The notes beneath the pieces are model-generated. The model ran no database searches, had not been told where the DNA came from, and saw nothing but the letters and a program-made list of their open reading frames with translations. The translations under genes and the position numbers were made by a program. DNA of 64,000 bases. It comes from Acetobacter musti (GTDB lineage: Bacteria > Pseudomonadota > Alphaproteobacteria > Acetobacterales > Acetobacteraceae). This document shows positions 23,565 to 33,471 of the stretch, piece by piece (the stretch's first letter is position 1; each line of letters opens with the position of its first letter). The stretch covers positions 62,001 to 126,000 of the forward strand of contig NZ_WOTB01000013.1 in the NCBI RefSeq assembly GCF_011516835.1, in the 5' to 3' direction.

Positions 23565-24727
23565 GCCGCCGCCTTCCATGTGCCAACAGGCTGCGGCAGA
23601 GACCGGCTCAGCCGGCTCTGCCCGATCCGCTGCCGCGTCAGCGCCAGAACCATCCCGATCGTCAGCGCCACCGACATCGCCGATGAACCGCCATAGGAAA
23701 TAAACGGCAGCGTCATGCCCTTCGTTGGAATCAGATGCAGCGTGGACGCCATGTTCACAAACGCCTGCAGCCCGAAGCCCGTCACCAGACCCGACGTCGC
23801 CAGAATGAGAAACGGATCGTCCTCACGCAGCAGCCGCAGCAATGCCCGCACCACGATCGTCGCGAACACGGCTATAATGAACATGCAGATCAGCATGCCA
23901 TATTCCTCGCCCGCCACCGCGAAAACAAAGTCCGCATGAGCGTCCGGCAGCAGGTCCTTCACGCGCCCCTCGCCAGGACCACGCCCCATCAGCCCGCCAT
24001 TGCCGAACGCCCGCAACGCCGTGTCGATCTGGTAATGGTCTCCCACATTCGGATGCAGAAACCGCTCGACGCGCGAATGCACATGCGGAAACAGAAAATA
24101 GGCTGAAATTCCCGCCGCCACCATCAGTCCCACACAGCCCGCGACAAGGATCAGATTCAGCCCGTCCACGAAAAGCTGCGCCATGAACACCGTCGTCACG
24201 ACCGTCAGCATCCCGATATCCGGCTGCGATTTCAGAAGCACCAGAATGACCGCGAAACAGCCGCAGGCCAGCAGCATCCCCGGAAAATACTTCCGCACCC
24301 GCCGCTCGGACAGCAGCCACGCCGTCAGCACCGCGAAACACGGCTTGAGAAACTCGGAGGGCTGCACGGACATCATCGGCAGCGCGATCCAGCGCCGCGC
24401 TCCCTTGATCTCCACCCCATGCACCAGCGTCAGCGCCGTCGCCGCAATCGCCACCGCGCTGCCGATAAAACCGAGCCGCACAATCCCTTTGCGCGTCAGC
24501 ATCGACACGCCGACCACAATCCCGCCAGCCAGCGCCAGGAACACCACCTGCTTGAAAATGAACATGTTGCGCGACGCGCCGATACGCACCGCAACGGACG
24601 GACTGGCCGCCAGCATCAGGATATAGCCAAACCCGATCAGGATTCCGACACAGGCCAGAGTCACATGGTCAACGCTGCGCCACCAGCGCCCCAGACCTGA
24701 ATTGTCGATCCGTGAAAATCTGGTCAT
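23561..24727 (-). CDS. ftsW: Septal peptidoglycan glycosyltransferase FtsW
   Basis: SEDS-family polytopic membrane enzyme polymerising lipid II at the septum with FtsI. The 388-residue protein has about ten hydrophobic helices. Signature segments include GARRWIALP-MMSVQPSEFLKP, KSQPDIGMLTVV with the catalytic-region Asp, GLMGRGPGEGRVKDLLPDAHADFVFAVAGEE and the closing GMTLPFISYGGSS. Its ATG overlaps the murD stop by one base (TAATG), and its stop overlaps the chosen murG start. It is distinguished from rodA at 45.4 kb by its cluster position. Confidence 0.97.
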   Translation of the reverse strand: MTRFSRIDNSGLGRWWRSVDHVTLACVGILIGFGYILMLAASPSVAVRIGASRNMFIFKQVVFLALAGGIVVGVSMLTRKGIVRLGFIGSAVAIAATALTLVHGVEIKGARRWIALPMMSVQPSEFLKPCFAVLTAWLLSERRVRKYFPGMLLACGCFAVILVLLKSQPDIGMLTVVTTVFMAQLFVDGLNLILVAGCVGLMVAAGISAYFLFPHVHSRVERFLHPNVGDHYQIDTALRAFGNGGLMGRGPGEGRVKDLLPDAHADFVFAVAGEEYGMLICMFIIAVFATIVVRALLRLLREDDPFLILATSGLVTGFGLQAFVNMASTLHLIPTKGMTLPFISYGGSSAMSVALTIGMVLALTRQRIGQSRLSRSLPQPVGTWKAAA

Positions 24728-26172
24728 TATCCCGCCCGCTCCGATCCGCCCGTCTTATCCTGTGTCCTGTCCTGCGCCGCGTCACTCAGAAGTTCGCCTG
24801 CCAATGCGGCAAAACGCAGGCCACGCGCCTCAAATCCTGGAAACTGGTCAAAACTCGCGCAGGCCGGCGACAGCAGAACCACCTCCGCTCCCTGCGCCCG
24901 CGCCGCCCGGTACGCCTCCGGCACCGCATGCTCCAGATCGCCCGCGATCCGGTACGCAACCCCATGCGCCGCCAGCGTCTCCGCCAGCAGGGGCGCATCC
25001 CGCCCGATCAGAAACGCTTCCGTAATCCGCGGAAAATACGGCACGAGATCCGCAATCCCGCCCGCTTTCGCCATCCCGCCCGCAATCCATACGATCCGGT
25101 CGTAACACCCCAGCGCGCGGGAGGCCGCGTCTGCATTCGTCGCCTTGCTGTCATCGACAAACGCCACGCCATCCAGCGTCGCCACCAGCTTCTGCCGGTG
25201 CGCCAGACCGCCAAACGACCCGATCCCTTCCGCCAGCACATCCCGCGCCACGCCCAGCTTCAGCGCCATCGCCAGCGCCGCGCAGGCATTCTCCGCATTA
25301 TGCGCCCCCGGCAGCGACGCCCTAGGCCGCGCCACAACGCCCGCCCGGTCCACAACCGCTTCGTTCTCCGGGTGAAAATCCGCCGTTTCGTCCACGCCGG
25401 AAACCGTCACCACCGGCACACCGCGCGCCGCAACCAGCACCGCAATCTCCCGGCACCAGGAATCCCCGTTACCGATGACCGCCAGATCACCCGGCTCCAT
25501 CCGGTCGAAAATCCGCGTCTTAGCAGCCGCATAGCCCGCCATGTCGCCATGCCGGTCCAGATGATCCGGCGTCAGATTGAGCAGGCACGCCACATCGAAA
25601 TGCAGCGCGTCCAGCCGCTCCAGCATGTAGGACGACATCTCCAGTACATACACGCCATCATCCGGCAGCAGCGGCAGCGACAGCGAAGCCGGCCCCAGAT
25701 TGCCCCCCTCCGCCACCGGCACCCCGCCGCAGCGCAGCAGATGCGCCAGCAGCGCCGTCGTCGTGGACTTGCCGTTCGTGCCGGTAATCCCCGCGAACCG
25801 TGCCTTCGATCCCGCTTTCCGCACCGCCTGAAACAGCAGATCGGCATCCGACAGAACCGGCACACCGGCCTCCCGCGCCATCGCCGCCACCGGATGCGCT
25901 TTCGGCAGCACATGCGGAATGCCCGGCGACATCACCAGCGCATCCACACCCGCCAGACTCTCCACCGGCGCCACTGTCAGCGACCCGGAAACAGAACCGG
26001 TAACAGAACCAGCCTCCCGCAGCAGCGTCTCCCGCGCCGCCTCGCCATCATCCCATGCCTGAACATCCGCGCCCATCGCCGCCAGCGCCTTCGCGGCCGG
26101 CGTGCCGTTCCGACCCAGGCCGAGCACCACAAAGCGGCGTCCGGCAAAAAGATCAGGCGCGAATGTCAGCAT
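24727..26172 (-). CDS. murD: UDP-N-acetylmuramoylalanine--D-glutamate ligase
   Basis: Adds D-Glu to UDP-MurNAc-L-Ala. The 481-residue protein has the N-terminal [16 protein letters not shown], the ATP loop GTNGKS at 131-136, the [12 protein letters not shown] and [11 protein letters not shown] motifs of the central domain, and FVDDSKATN in the C-terminal domain. Slightly longer than the usual 440-460 because of a small [10 protein letters not shown] insert near residue 56 and a charged tail ([14 protein letters not shown]). Shares one base with ftsW; 13 bp behind mraY. Confidence 0.97.
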   Translation of the reverse strand: MLTFAPDLFAGRRFVVLGLGRNGTPAAKALAAMGADVQAWDDGEAARETLLREAGSVTGSVSGSLTVAPVESLAGVDALVMSPGIPHVLPKAHPVAAMAREAGVPVLSDADLLFQAVRKAGSKARFAGITGTNGKSTTTALLAHLLRCGGVPVAEGGNLGPASLSLPLLPDDGVYVLEMSSYMLERLDALHFDVACLLNLTPDHLDRHGDMAGYAAAKTRIFDRMEPGDLAVIGNGDSWCREIAVLVAARGVPVVTVSGVDETADFHPENEAVVDRAGVVARPRASLPGAHNAENACAALAMALKLGVARDVLAEGIGSFGGLAHRQKLVATLDGVAFVDDSKATNADAASRALGCYDRIVWIAGGMAKAGGIADLVPYFPRITEAFLIGRDAPLLAETLAAHGVAYRIAGDLEHAVPEAYRAARAQGAEVVLLSPACASFDQFPGFEARGLRFAALAGELLSDAAQDRTQDKTGGSERAG

Positions 26173-26185
26173 GAGACCATTCCCT

Positions 26186-27277
26186 TCACCGCAGCTTCAG
26201 CGTCGCCAGGCCGCACAGCCCCAGCACGACCGAGACGATCCAGAACCGGATGACGATCTTCGGTTCCTGCCACCCTTTCTTCTCGAAGTGATGGTGCAGC
26301 GGCGCCATCAGGAACACCCGCTTCTTCGTCCGCTTGTACCAGAACACCTGAATGATGACCGACAGCGTCTCGACCACAAACAGACCGCCGACAATGCACA
26401 GCACCAGCTCATGCTTGACCGCCACCGCCACCGCGCCAAGCGCGCCACCCAGCGACAGAGAGCCCGTATCGCCCATGAACACCGCCGCCGGAGGCGCGTT
26501 GAACCACAGGAAACCAAGCCCCGCACCAACCAGCGCCGCGCAGAACACCGCCAGCTCACCCGTGCCCGGCACGGCATGAAGCTGCAGATAATCCGCAAAC
26601 ACATGGTTGCCGACCAGATAGGAAATCAGCGCGAACACAAACGCCGCGATCACCACCGGAACCGTCGCCAGCCCGTCCAGCCCGTCCGTGAAGTTCACCG
26701 CATTGCCGAACCCGGCAATCGTGATCATCGCAAAGATCGGATAGGCAAACCCCAGCGGCAGCAGCAGATCTTTCACAAACGGAAAAGCCAGCTGATTGCT
26801 CAGATCCGGCGGCATCATGTGCTGGAGCCACCACCCCGCGATCAGCGAGGTCCCGAACTCCGCCGTCAGCCGCGCCGTCTTGGACACGCCATCCGTGTTC
26901 CGCCGCGACAGCTTCAGATAATCATCCGCAAAACCCACCGCGCCGAACGACCCCGTCACGAACAGAACCGCCCAGACGAAACCGTCCTGCAGATCCGCCC
27001 AGAGCAGGGTGGAAGCAAACAGCGCGATCAGAATCAGAATGCCGCCCATCGTCGGCGTGCCCGCCTTCTCCAGAATGTGCCGCTCAGGCCCCAGTGAGCG
27101 GATCGGCTGCCCCTCGCGCTGAATGCGTTTCAGCTCCCGGATCACCGGATTGCCCAGCACCAGCGCGATCACCAGCGCCGTCAGGCACGCGCCGCCCGCC
27201 CGGAAGGTGATGTAGCGGAACAGATTGAAAAAGCTGATGTGACCGTGAACATGATGCGTGACCAGCGAGTAAAGCAT
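26186..27277 (-). CDS. mraY: Phospho-N-acetylmuramoyl-pentapeptide transferase
   Basis: Integral membrane enzyme that transfers phospho-MurNAc-pentapeptide to undecaprenyl phosphate, forming lipid I. The 363-residue protein has around ten membrane helices. Family motifs include [23 protein letters not shown] with the catalytic Asp pair, [29 protein letters not shown] and the [11 protein letters not shown] loop. Its start shares one base with the murF stop (TGATG). Confidence 0.98.
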   Translation of the reverse strand: MLYSLVTHHVHGHISFFNLFRYITFRAGGACLTALVIALVLGNPVIRELKRIQREGQPIRSLGPERHILEKAGTPTMGGILILIALFASTLLWADLQDGFVWAVLFVTGSFGAVGFADDYLKLSRRNTDGVSKTARLTAEFGTSLIAGWWLQHMMPPDLSNQLAFPFVKDLLLPLGFAYPIFAMITIAGFGNAVNFTDGLDGLATVPVVIAAFVFALISYLVGNHVFADYLQLHAVPGTGELAVFCAALVGAGLGFLWFNAPPAAVFMGDTGSLSLGGALGAVAVAVKHELVLCIVGGLFVVETLSVIIQVFWYKRTKKRVFLMAPLHHHFEKKGWQEPKIVIRFWIVSVVLGLCGLATLKLR

Positions 27278-28698
27278 CAGGCGCGCCCCGACTTCGGCAT
27301 ATCGCCTTTCAGCGCATCGACAACCAGTTTCATACGGCTCCCCAGACTCCCCTTCACCAGCACCACATCACCCTTCGCGATGCTCCTGCACACCAGCGGC
27401 GCCAGCGCCGCGGAATCCGCCGTCCAGGCGCCCCGGATCGGGGAGGGCAGGGCGTCGAACAGTTCCTTCATGTGCGGACCACAGCAGAACACCAGATCCG
27501 CCACATCGGAGACCGGCTCCACAAGCGACAGATGCTCATCACTGGCGAACCCGCCCAGCTCAAGAATATCCCCCAGCACCACGATCCGTCGCCGCGCCGG
27601 CATCAGCCTCAGCACGCCCAGCGCCGCCCGGATCGCCAGAACCGAAGCGTTGTAACTCTCATCCAGCAGCAGTGCCCGGCCACCGCAGACCGGCACCGCC
27701 GCCCCGCGCCCCGCGCCCGGAACAAATTCCGAAAGCGCCTCAGCCGCCTTCGCAAGATCGGATTCGGGCGCAGATGACCCTGTCCCCAGGGCACCCGCAA
27801 CCCCCATCGCCAGCGCCGCGTTGCGCGCCAGATGCTCCCCCGGCGCCCGGATCGTCACCGGCACCGCAAATCCCGCGACATGCACGACAAACCGGCTGCC
27901 TTCGCCCGACAGCTCCAGATCCGTCAGCCGCACCTCGCTGCCCGGCGCAAAACCGGAATGCCAGAGCGTCACCCCCGCGCGGCGGGCCGCATCCGCGAAC
28001 ACCAGCTGCCCGGTCGCATCATCCGGCACAACAGCGACCGCCCCCGGCGCCAGCGCTTCGATCAGCGACGCCTTCTCCCGCGCGATCGCCTCCCGCGAGC
28101 CCATATGCCCCAGATGCGCCGAGCCGATCGTCGTAATCACGCCCACATCCGGCCGCACCAGCTCCGCCAGCGGCGCGATCTCGCCCGGATGATTCATCCC
28201 GATCTCGCTGACACAGAACGCCGCCCCGCGCGGAAGCCGCGCCAGTGTCAGCGGCACACCCCAGTGATTGTTGTAGGACGCCACCGCCGCATGCGTCTCG
28301 CCAAGCGCACTCAGCGCCACCCGCAGCATCTCTTTCGTCGTGGTCTTGCCGACGCTGCCCGTCACCGCCACCACGCGCCCGCCAAACCGCGCCTGTGCCG
28401 CCCGGCCGAGCGCCCACAGACCGTCCAGAGTATCGGCCACATGCAGCAGCCGCGCATCGTCTCCCGTCTCCTGTTCCCGATGCACCAGCACCGCCGCCGC
28501 ACCCGCCTCCAGCGCCACCGCGGCATGCACATGCCCGTCCGAATTTTCCCCGGCCAGCGCAATGAACAGATCACCGGGCTGCAACGTCCGTGTGTCGATC
28601 GACACGCCTGTCACAACAATGCCCGCCCCGTCCGAGCCGCATCCGAAATGCCCCCCGGTCGCCTCAGCCAGCTCTGGCCCGCTCCACAGCACGCTCAT
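27277..28698 (-). CDS. murF: UDP-N-acetylmuramoyl-tripeptide--D-alanyl-D-alanine ligase
   Basis: Adds the Ddl product to the UDP-MurNAc tripeptide, completing the pentapeptide precursor. The 473-residue protein has the N-terminal domain with [29 protein letters not shown] residues, the ATP loop GSVGKT at 114-119, the [14 protein letters not shown] and [10 protein letters not shown] segments, and a C-terminal [15 protein letters not shown] motif. Overlaps murE by ATGA and mraY by TGATG. Confidence 0.98.
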   Translation of the reverse strand: MSVLWSGPELAEATGGHFGCGSDGAGIVVTGVSIDTRTLQPGDLFIALAGENSDGHVHAAVALEAGAAAVLVHREQETGDDARLLHVADTLDGLWALGRAAQARFGGRVVAVTGSVGKTTTKEMLRVALSALGETHAAVASYNNHWGVPLTLARLPRGAAFCVSEIGMNHPGEIAPLAELVRPDVGVITTIGSAHLGHMGSREAIAREKASLIEALAPGAVAVVPDDATGQLVFADAARRAGVTLWHSGFAPGSEVRLTDLELSGEGSRFVVHVAGFAVPVTIRAPGEHLARNAALAMGVAGALGTGSSAPESDLAKAAEALSEFVPGAGRGAAVPVCGGRALLLDESYNASVLAIRAALGVLRLMPARRRIVVLGDILELGGFASDEHLSLVEPVSDVADLVFCCGPHMKELFDALPSPIRGAWTADSAALAPLVCRSIAKGDVVLVKGSLGSRMKLVVDALKGDMPKSGRA

Positions 28699-30176
28699 GC
28701 GGACGCCACCAGACTCTGCACCACGCTGACATCGTCGAACGGATGCACCACACCCGCGATCGTCTGCCCCTGTTCATGGCCTTTCCCGGCCACAAGCAGA
28801 ACATCCCCCGCATCCAGCATCCCGATCCCGGCTGCAATCGCCTCCCGCCGGTCCCCGATCTCTGTCGCTTCCGGCGCCCCGAGCAGAACATCCTTCCGGA
28901 TCGCCGCCGGGTCCTCACTGCGCGGATTGTCGTCCGTCACAATCACAGCATCCGCCCGCAGCGCAGCCTCATGCGCCATCAGCGGCCGCTTGCCCCGGTC
29001 GCGGTCGCCGCCTGCTCCGAACACCACAATCAGCCGCCCCTTCGCATGCGGCCGCAGACTGTCCAGCACTCGCGCCAGCGCGTCCGGCGTATGCGCGTAA
29101 TCGACATAAACCGCCGCACCGGACGGCAGCAGCGCCGCCCGCTCCATCCGTCCCCGCACGCCCTGAAGATGCGGCAGCCGCGCTATCACCGCGGCCATAT
29201 CGTCACGATCAGCCGCCGCCAGCGCCGCCGCCAGCATCACGTTGTCCGCCTGAAACCGGCCAGGCAGGGCAATCGTCACATCGAACGGCTTTCCCCAGGC
29301 CTCCAGCATCAGCCGCTGACCTTCCGGCAGGAATTTCTGCGCCACCAGTCGGACCGCATCGCCCTTCTCACCCGTCAGCCGCAGCTCCAGGCCGCGCCGC
29401 TGCGTGATCTCCCGCAGCACCTCCAGCGTGTCCCGGTCCATATCCGCATTCGCAGCAGCAAAACCGTCATCCGGAAGCAGCATCTCAAACAGCCGCATCT
29501 TCGCCGTGCGGTACGCGTCGATATCGCCATGATAATCGAGATGATCTCGCGTCAGATTGGTGAACCCCGCCGCCGTGATCCGCACCCCGTCCAGCCGCCG
29601 CTGATCCAGCCCGTGTGACGACGCCTCCAGCGCCACATCCGTCACACCCGCCCCGCGCAGCGCCGCAAGCCCCCGCGCCAGCGTCACCGGATCGGGCGTC
29701 GTCAGCGCCGGAATCTCAAACGGCAGCGCCGAGAGCACATCCTCCGGCGCAATCAGCCCCAGCGTCCCGAAACTCGCCGCCTGCCGGCCCATGCCCGTCC
29801 AGATCTGACGCAGAAAATCGACCGTGCTCGTCTTGCCGTTCGTGCCCGTCACCGCGACGATCCGCTCCGGCTGAGGCCCGGCCAGCACCGCCGCCATCAG
29901 CGCCAGAGCCCGGCGCGGCTCCCCGACCGTCACCATCGGCACTCCGTCGAACGGCTTCGTTCCCTCCGGCGCAAGCACCGCCGCCGCCCCGGCCTGAACC
30001 GCCGCCGGAATAAAATCGCGCCCATCCTGCTTCACCCCCGGCACCGCCACAAACAGCGTGCCCGGCGTCACCGCGCGACTGTCAGCCGTCACCGAAACAA
30101 TATCAGGATCGTTCGTGATCCCGTCAGGAAGAGACAGACCGGCCGCCGCCAAAAGAGAGGACAGTTTCATGCTCAT
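28695..30176 (-). CDS. murE: UDP-MurNAc-L-Ala-D-Glu--meso-diaminopimelate ligase
   Basis: Adds the third residue to the stem peptide. The 493-residue protein has the ATP loop GTNGKT at 111-116, the substrate segment ALEASSHGLDQRRLDG and NLTRDHLDYHGD. The DNPR motif at 416-419 is diagnostic for meso-diaminopimelate rather than lysine. I start at the ATG at 30176, which overlaps the ftsI stop as ATGA; the open frame extends a further 102 codons upstream, but these are the ftsI gene read out of frame. Ends in ATGA overlap with murF. Confidence 0.98.
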   Translation of the reverse strand: MSMKLSSLLAAAGLSLPDGITNDPDIVSVTADSRAVTPGTLFVAVPGVKQDGRDFIPAAVQAGAAAVLAPEGTKPFDGVPMVTVGEPRRALALMAAVLAGPQPERIVAVTGTNGKTSTVDFLRQIWTGMGRQAASFGTLGLIAPEDVLSALPFEIPALTTPDPVTLARGLAALRGAGVTDVALEASSHGLDQRRLDGVRITAAGFTNLTRDHLDYHGDIDAYRTAKMRLFEMLLPDDGFAAANADMDRDTLEVLREITQRRGLELRLTGEKGDAVRLVAQKFLPEGQRLMLEAWGKPFDVTIALPGRFQADNVMLAAALAAADRDDMAAVIARLPHLQGVRGRMERAALLPSGAAVYVDYAHTPDALARVLDSLRPHAKGRLIVVFGAGGDRDRGKRPLMAHEAALRADAVIVTDDNPRSEDPAAIRKDVLLGAPEATEIGDRREAIAAGIGMLDAGDVLLVAGKGHEQGQTIAGVVHPFDDVSVVQSLVASA

Positions 30177-32308
30177 CCTCTCCGCACCGCATCCGGTTTC
30201 CGCAACGGCAGCTCCGCCGAGGCCGGCATCACAGCCGCGCGGCCACCCTCGCGCGCCGCTTCCGCCGCACGCTTCTTCTGCTGCTTCTCTTCCTCGACCA
30301 GCCTGTGCGGATCGCCCGGATCGTTCCCCGGACCAAGCGGCCGGTAGCCGCGCGGCACCGCCGGACGCAGCGGAATGGCCAGAGACGCGTCGATCTGCGC
30401 CGCATGTTCCGTGTCCGGGAAAATCTGCAGCATCGGCCCGATACGAGTGATGATCTTCGAGACCGTCGGCGCCGCATTCCACGCCGCCGTCGTCCAGCCA
30501 TGCGTCGCCGGCGTCGCCTTCGGACTGTCGAGCATCACATAAACCGCATAGCGCGGGTTGTTCATCGGAAAAATGCTGGTGAACGCGGCAATGTTCACAT
30601 GCTTCAGATACCCGCCATGCGGTCCGATCTTCTCCGCCGTGCCCGTCTTTCCGCCGACGAAATAGCCAGGCGATTCCGCCGTCTTGCCGGTGCCCAGCGT
30701 CACGTCGAGCCGCAGAATGCGCCGCAGCAGAGCCGACGTCTCCGGCGAGAGAACCTGCGTCCCTTCCGGCGTCACCACCCGCGCCGTCTCACCCGCCCCG
30801 TCAGAAATTCCGCCGGAAACGTCGCCAGAAACGCCAGCACCGGCCACCTGACCGGCATCGCTGCCCTCATCCGACACCCGCATCAGAGAAGCGCCCCCGT
30901 TCCCAGTCCCCGCCTCCGCGGCGGTCGAGGCCTCATCCGAAGGATCGTCCCGGTCCAGCAGCGTCGGCTTCACCAGCACGCCGCCATTCACCGTTGCCGC
31001 CGTGCCACGCACGATCGCCAGCGGCGGCTCGGCCACGCCATGCCCGAACCCGACCGTCATGACCGTCGAAATGCCCCAGTTGCGCTGTGCCGGCACGATC
31101 GGCCGCCCCGCTTCCGGCAGCTCCACCGGCACCGGCGCGAAGAAGCCCATGTTCCGCAGCCAGTCCCGCTGCCGCGCCCCGCCGACATCCAGCGCCATAT
31201 GCGCCGCCGCCGGGTTGGACGAATAGGCCATCACTTCCGTCAGCGTCAGCCAAGGCGTGAAATGATCGGATTTCATATCCGCGATCGTGAACCGCCCCAC
31301 CCGGATCGGAATGGAGGAAAACCGGTCCCACGGATGCGCCACGCCAAGCTGCAGCGCCATCGCCGCCGTCTGGAGCTTGAAGGTCGAGCCAGGCTCATAC
31401 ATGCCCGTCACCGCCCGGTTGAACCGCGCATCCGGCGAGGCATGGGCAAAATCATTGGCGTCATAATCAGGCAGACTGACCATCGCCACCAGCTCGCCCG
31501 TGCGCACATCCATCACGATCGCACACGCCCCGATCGCCTGAAACTCGTCCTTCGCCTTCGCCAGCTCCTCGCGCACCACCGCCTGCACCCGCACATCCAG
31601 CGACAGCTTCAGCGGGATCTTGTCGCTGTTCAGACGCTTGTCGAAATACCGCTCGACACCGGCAATCCCGTGATCGTCAATATCCACCCCGCCCAGGATC
31701 TGGGACGCCACGATCCCCAGCGGATAATGCCGCCGCTCACCCGCCTCGAAATAAATGCCCGGAATACCGAAATTGTTGATCGCCAGTTCCTGCTGCAACG
31801 TGATGTTGCGCGCCAGATAGGCAAACTGTTTCTGCGACGACAGCCGCTTCACCGTCTCCGCCTCATCAAGCTGCGGCAGCACGGATTTCAGCTTCTTCGC
31901 CACGTCCTCCGGGTCCATCAGCTCGCGCGGATTGGCGTAAACCTGCGCCACAGGCAGCGACACCGCCAACGCCTGCCCGTTGCGGTCCACAATCATCGCC
32001 CGATGCACCTGCGGCAGATTCAGCGCGCTGGCGAGAGACCCCTTCGGATCGATCTTCGGAATTTCAGGAACCTGCGGCGCAATCTGCCGCTGCTCCGGCG
32101 CCATCGGCGAAAAAATCGTCGCAAAGCTCAGCCGCAGCGCCACAGCTCCGAACAGAACGCCAAATCCCGTCGCAACCGCCAGAAGCCGCACATGCATCCG
32201 CTCCAGATGCGCCCGCTCGCGCATCTCATTGCCCGTCACATGAACATCACGGGGCAGATGCCCCGCGGCAAGATTCTGCAGGTCAGGGGGAGGTGTCTGG
32301 CGAGTCAT
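30173..32308 (-). CDS. ftsI: Peptidoglycan D,D-transpeptidase FtsI (PBP3)
   Basis: Septal class B penicillin-binding protein cross-linking new peptidoglycan with FtsW. Of 711 residues, about 40-60 form the membrane anchor, followed by a pedestal domain (RAMIVDRNGQALAVSLP). The transpeptidase carries STFK at 308-311, SSN at 363-365 and KTG at 554-556. The KTG motif is displaced because of a Gly/Asp/Ser/Ala-rich insertion at about 453-509. A basic tail with KQQKKRAAEAAREGG ends the protein, giving more than 100 residues over the usual 570-600. A GAGGAG sequence lies upstream of the ATG. A 233-bp gap separates it from ftsL, unlike the overlaps elsewhere in the cluster. Confidence 0.97.
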   Translation of the reverse strand: MTRQTPPPDLQNLAAGHLPRDVHVTGNEMRERAHLERMHVRLLAVATGFGVLFGAVALRLSFATIFSPMAPEQRQIAPQVPEIPKIDPKGSLASALNLPQVHRAMIVDRNGQALAVSLPVAQVYANPRELMDPEDVAKKLKSVLPQLDEAETVKRLSSQKQFAYLARNITLQQELAINNFGIPGIYFEAGERRHYPLGIVASQILGGVDIDDHGIAGVERYFDKRLNSDKIPLKLSLDVRVQAVVREELAKAKDEFQAIGACAIVMDVRTGELVAMVSLPDYDANDFAHASPDARFNRAVTGMYEPGSTFKLQTAAMALQLGVAHPWDRFSSIPIRVGRFTIADMKSDHFTPWLTLTEVMAYSSNPAAAHMALDVGGARQRDWLRNMGFFAPVPVELPEAGRPIVPAQRNWGISTVMTVGFGHGVAEPPLAIVRGTAATVNGGVLVKPTLLDRDDPSDEASTAAEAGTGNGGASLMRVSDEGSDAGQVAGAGVSGDVSGGISDGAGETARVVTPEGTQVLSPETSALLRRILRLDVTLGTGKTAESPGYFVGGKTGTAEKIGPHGGYLKHVNIAAFTSIFPMNNPRYAVYVMLDSPKATPATHGWTTAAWNAAPTVSKIITRIGPMLQIFPDTEHAAQIDASLAIPLRPAVPRGYRPLGPGNDPGDPHRLVEEEKQQKKRAAEAAREGGRAAVMPASAELPLRKPDAVRRG

Positions 32309-32541
32309 GAGGGGCGGCGTCTCCTCGAAGGCTCGGGATCGTCACCCGAAGATCAGTCCCGCCCGTCGGGGGAGGGGCAGGACGAAAGGTTCATACAAAG
32401 CGACATGGCGAAACCACACGGCAGAGCCATGCCGGCAAAACTACAGCAGCAAATTCGCGCCGGCCCACCCGGCACGGAAGGCAGGGGCGGGGAGCCCGTA
32501 GCAGATTCGTCTCGTCAGTTCGAGACTCATCAGCGCAGGCC

Positions 32542-33471
32542 TCAGTTCGGCACCGGCATCGGCGGCGGCAGCCCTCCGCCGATCGCCGACCGTCCGAGCA
32601 GAGACCCGCCATACGTCGCCCGCGCCTCCACATAGCGCGGCGCCGCCGCAGCCGGATGCCAGGAGGCCACCGTCACCGGAGACGCCGTCCGCACGGTCGC
32701 GGCGCGCGGCTGATAAGCGGCAACCCGCGTCATGCCCGAATGCAGGGCAGGGCGGTCACTGTCGGAAACCGTCACGGCATGACGGGCGGGAGTCGCATCC
32801 GCCACCAGCGTCCGCGTCGCGGCATGACGCTCCGGCGTCGCCGGCTTCTCACCCAGAGCCACCTCCAGATCATCTGTTGCAGGCGCATGACGAACAGGTT
32901 TCGCCAGTTCATGCCGGACCTGACCCGAAGCAGCAGTCCCCTGAGCGGAAGCCAGCACCATAGCGGGGCGACTCTCAGCCGGACGAACTTCCGCCACACG
33001 CGGCTTCGGCGCCTCGACATCGTTCCTCGCAACCACCACAGGCTGCGACCGCTCAGCCACCATCTGCCCGGACGTCACCCGCTCAGATCCGGCGGATGCA
33101 GGCGCCGCCGGAACCTCTTTCACGTCAGCCGCTGCCAGCGTCGCCCGGATCGTCTCACGCGGGTTCGGCGCATGGATCGATCCCGGCGCCGGCAGATGCT
33201 GCCCCAGATCCGCCATCCGCACGAACTGCTTCGGCGCCATCGGCTGAATCTGCGGATCGAACCGCGCCACCAGATGCGAAAGCCGGTCCGGCTGATTCAG
33301 CAGCGCCCACTGCGTCTGCAGCATCGCCGTCTGCTGACGGATATGCTGCGTCTCAGAAACAATTCCCGAAATCTGCTGGTCCAGAACCGTCGTCCGGTGC
33401 TTCTCCGTATAAAGATACAGCCCGGACAAACCGGCAAGCACGGCACTCCCAAGAGTGATATATCTGAACAT
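32542..33471 (-). CDS. ftsL: FtsL-like cell division protein with very long C-terminal extension
   Basis: Position between rsmH and ftsI, a short N-terminal membrane helix (residues about 4-21) and a following coiled-coil stretch to about residue 75 match FtsL, the partner of FtsB and FtsQ. The segment LNQPDRLSHLVARFDPQIQPMAPKQ is typical of alphaproteobacterial FtsL. FtsL is normally 100-140 residues. This protein is 309 because some 200 residues rich in Ala, Pro, Arg, Val and His follow, ending GGLPPPMPVPN. The tail is probably a disordered periplasmic extension. Shares one base with rsmH (TGATG). Confidence 0.8.
   Translation of the reverse strand: MFRYITLGSAVLAGLSGLYLYTEKHRTTVLDQQISGIVSETQHIRQQTAMLQTQWALLNQPDRLSHLVARFDPQIQPMAPKQFVRMADLGQHLPAPGSIHAPNPRETIRATLAAADVKEVPAAPASAGSERVTSGQMVAERSQPVVVARNDVEAPKPRVAEVRPAESRPAMVLASAQGTAASGQVRHELAKPVRHAPATDDLEVALGEKPATPERHAATRTLVADATPARHAVTVSDSDRPALHSGMTRVAAYQPRAATVRTASPVTVASWHPAAAAPRYVEARATYGGSLLGRSAIGGGLPPPMPVPN

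Noticed and set aside
28695..30482. 595-residue version of MurE
   Set aside because: The extra 102 N-terminal residues are the ftsI gene in another frame; the ATG at 30176 overlaps the ftsI stop and matches the family start.
30305..32635. A 776-codon plus-strand open frame opposite ftsI
   Set aside because: Antisense shadow with extreme Arg content; ftsI on the other strand has all catalytic motifs.
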